From Flavobacteriia bacterium (GTDB lineage Bacteria > Bacteroidota > Bacteroidia > Flavobacteriales > Flavobacteriaceae): 6,384 nucleotides of DNA. The position numbers and the translations under genes were made by a program. This document shows, piece after piece, positions 6,371-6,384 of the stretch. Position 1 is the stretch's first letter, and each line of letters begins with the position of its first letter. The stretch lies in contig JAHBAN010000128.1 of the NCBI GenBank assembly GCA_018500075.1, forward strand, positions 1 to 6,384, given 5' to 3'. The notes under the pieces are model-generated. The model was not told where the DNA came from. It saw nothing but the letters and a program-made list of their open reading frames with translations, and searched no databases.

Positions 6371-6384
6371 TCTTATACACATCT
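6366..6384 (+). other. Residual Tn5/Nextera transposon-end adapter sequence (assembly artefact)
   Basis: The last 17 bases, GTCTCTTATACACATCT, exactly match the 3' part of the reverse complement of the Tn5 mosaic end (CTGTCTCTTATACACATCT) used in Nextera libraries. Over the full 19 bases there is one mismatch (C for T at 6367). On the minus strand it translates to MCIRDG, a familiar adapter-derived N-terminus. It sits at the very end of the window and breaks the SurE alignment, so it is not genomic. Confidence 0.92.

Noticed and set aside
6182..6382. Minus-strand 66-codon open frame starting MCIRDG at the contig end
   Set aside because: Its start codon and first residues come from Nextera adapter sequence, and the rest is the shadow of surE.

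Overview
The window looks like ordinary chromosome from a high-GC alphaproteobacterium, most likely Rhodobacterales (Roseobacter group). The reasons are the strong preference for C- or G-ending codons, the run radA - cvpA - purF - SDR, and the style of the proteins. This assignment is from recognition, not a database search. All supported genes are on the + strand.

Layout: (1) 96-563, a short stand-alone PqiA-like membrane protein. (2) 682-1449, a protein of unknown function with two membrane segments and a helical, probably coiled-coil, tail. (3) 1450-1632, a C-rich spacer holding an eight-copy, 11-bp degenerate tandem repeat that looks like a Rho-utilisation site, followed by a possible promoter that would give a leaderless radA mRNA. 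(4) 1633-5853, radA, cvpA, purF and a short-chain dehydrogenase-like gene. Gaps are only 33, 58 and 35 bp, so they may be co-transcribed. (5) 5854-6055, a spacer with a strong G/C hairpin and an AT-rich stretch. (6) 6056 to the end, the 5' part of surE.

Functionally this is housekeeping: RadA processes recombination intermediates, CvpA is a membrane protein classically found next to purF, PurF makes the first committed step of purine synthesis, and SurE is a nucleotide phosphatase. The PqiA-like protein and the two-membrane-segment protein are envelope components of unclear role. I found no mobile element, CRISPR array, tRNA, rRNA or new multi-gene system.

The most notable items lie outside the genes: the 11-bp tandem array, a 9-mer (AAACTGTCG) shared by three separate intergenic spaces on the same strand, a perfect 16-bp GC palindrome directly in front of the first purF ATG, and a contig end that is almost certainly Tn5/Nextera adapter sequence rather than genome. 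The last 17 or so bases, and the last residues of SurE read from them, should not be trusted.
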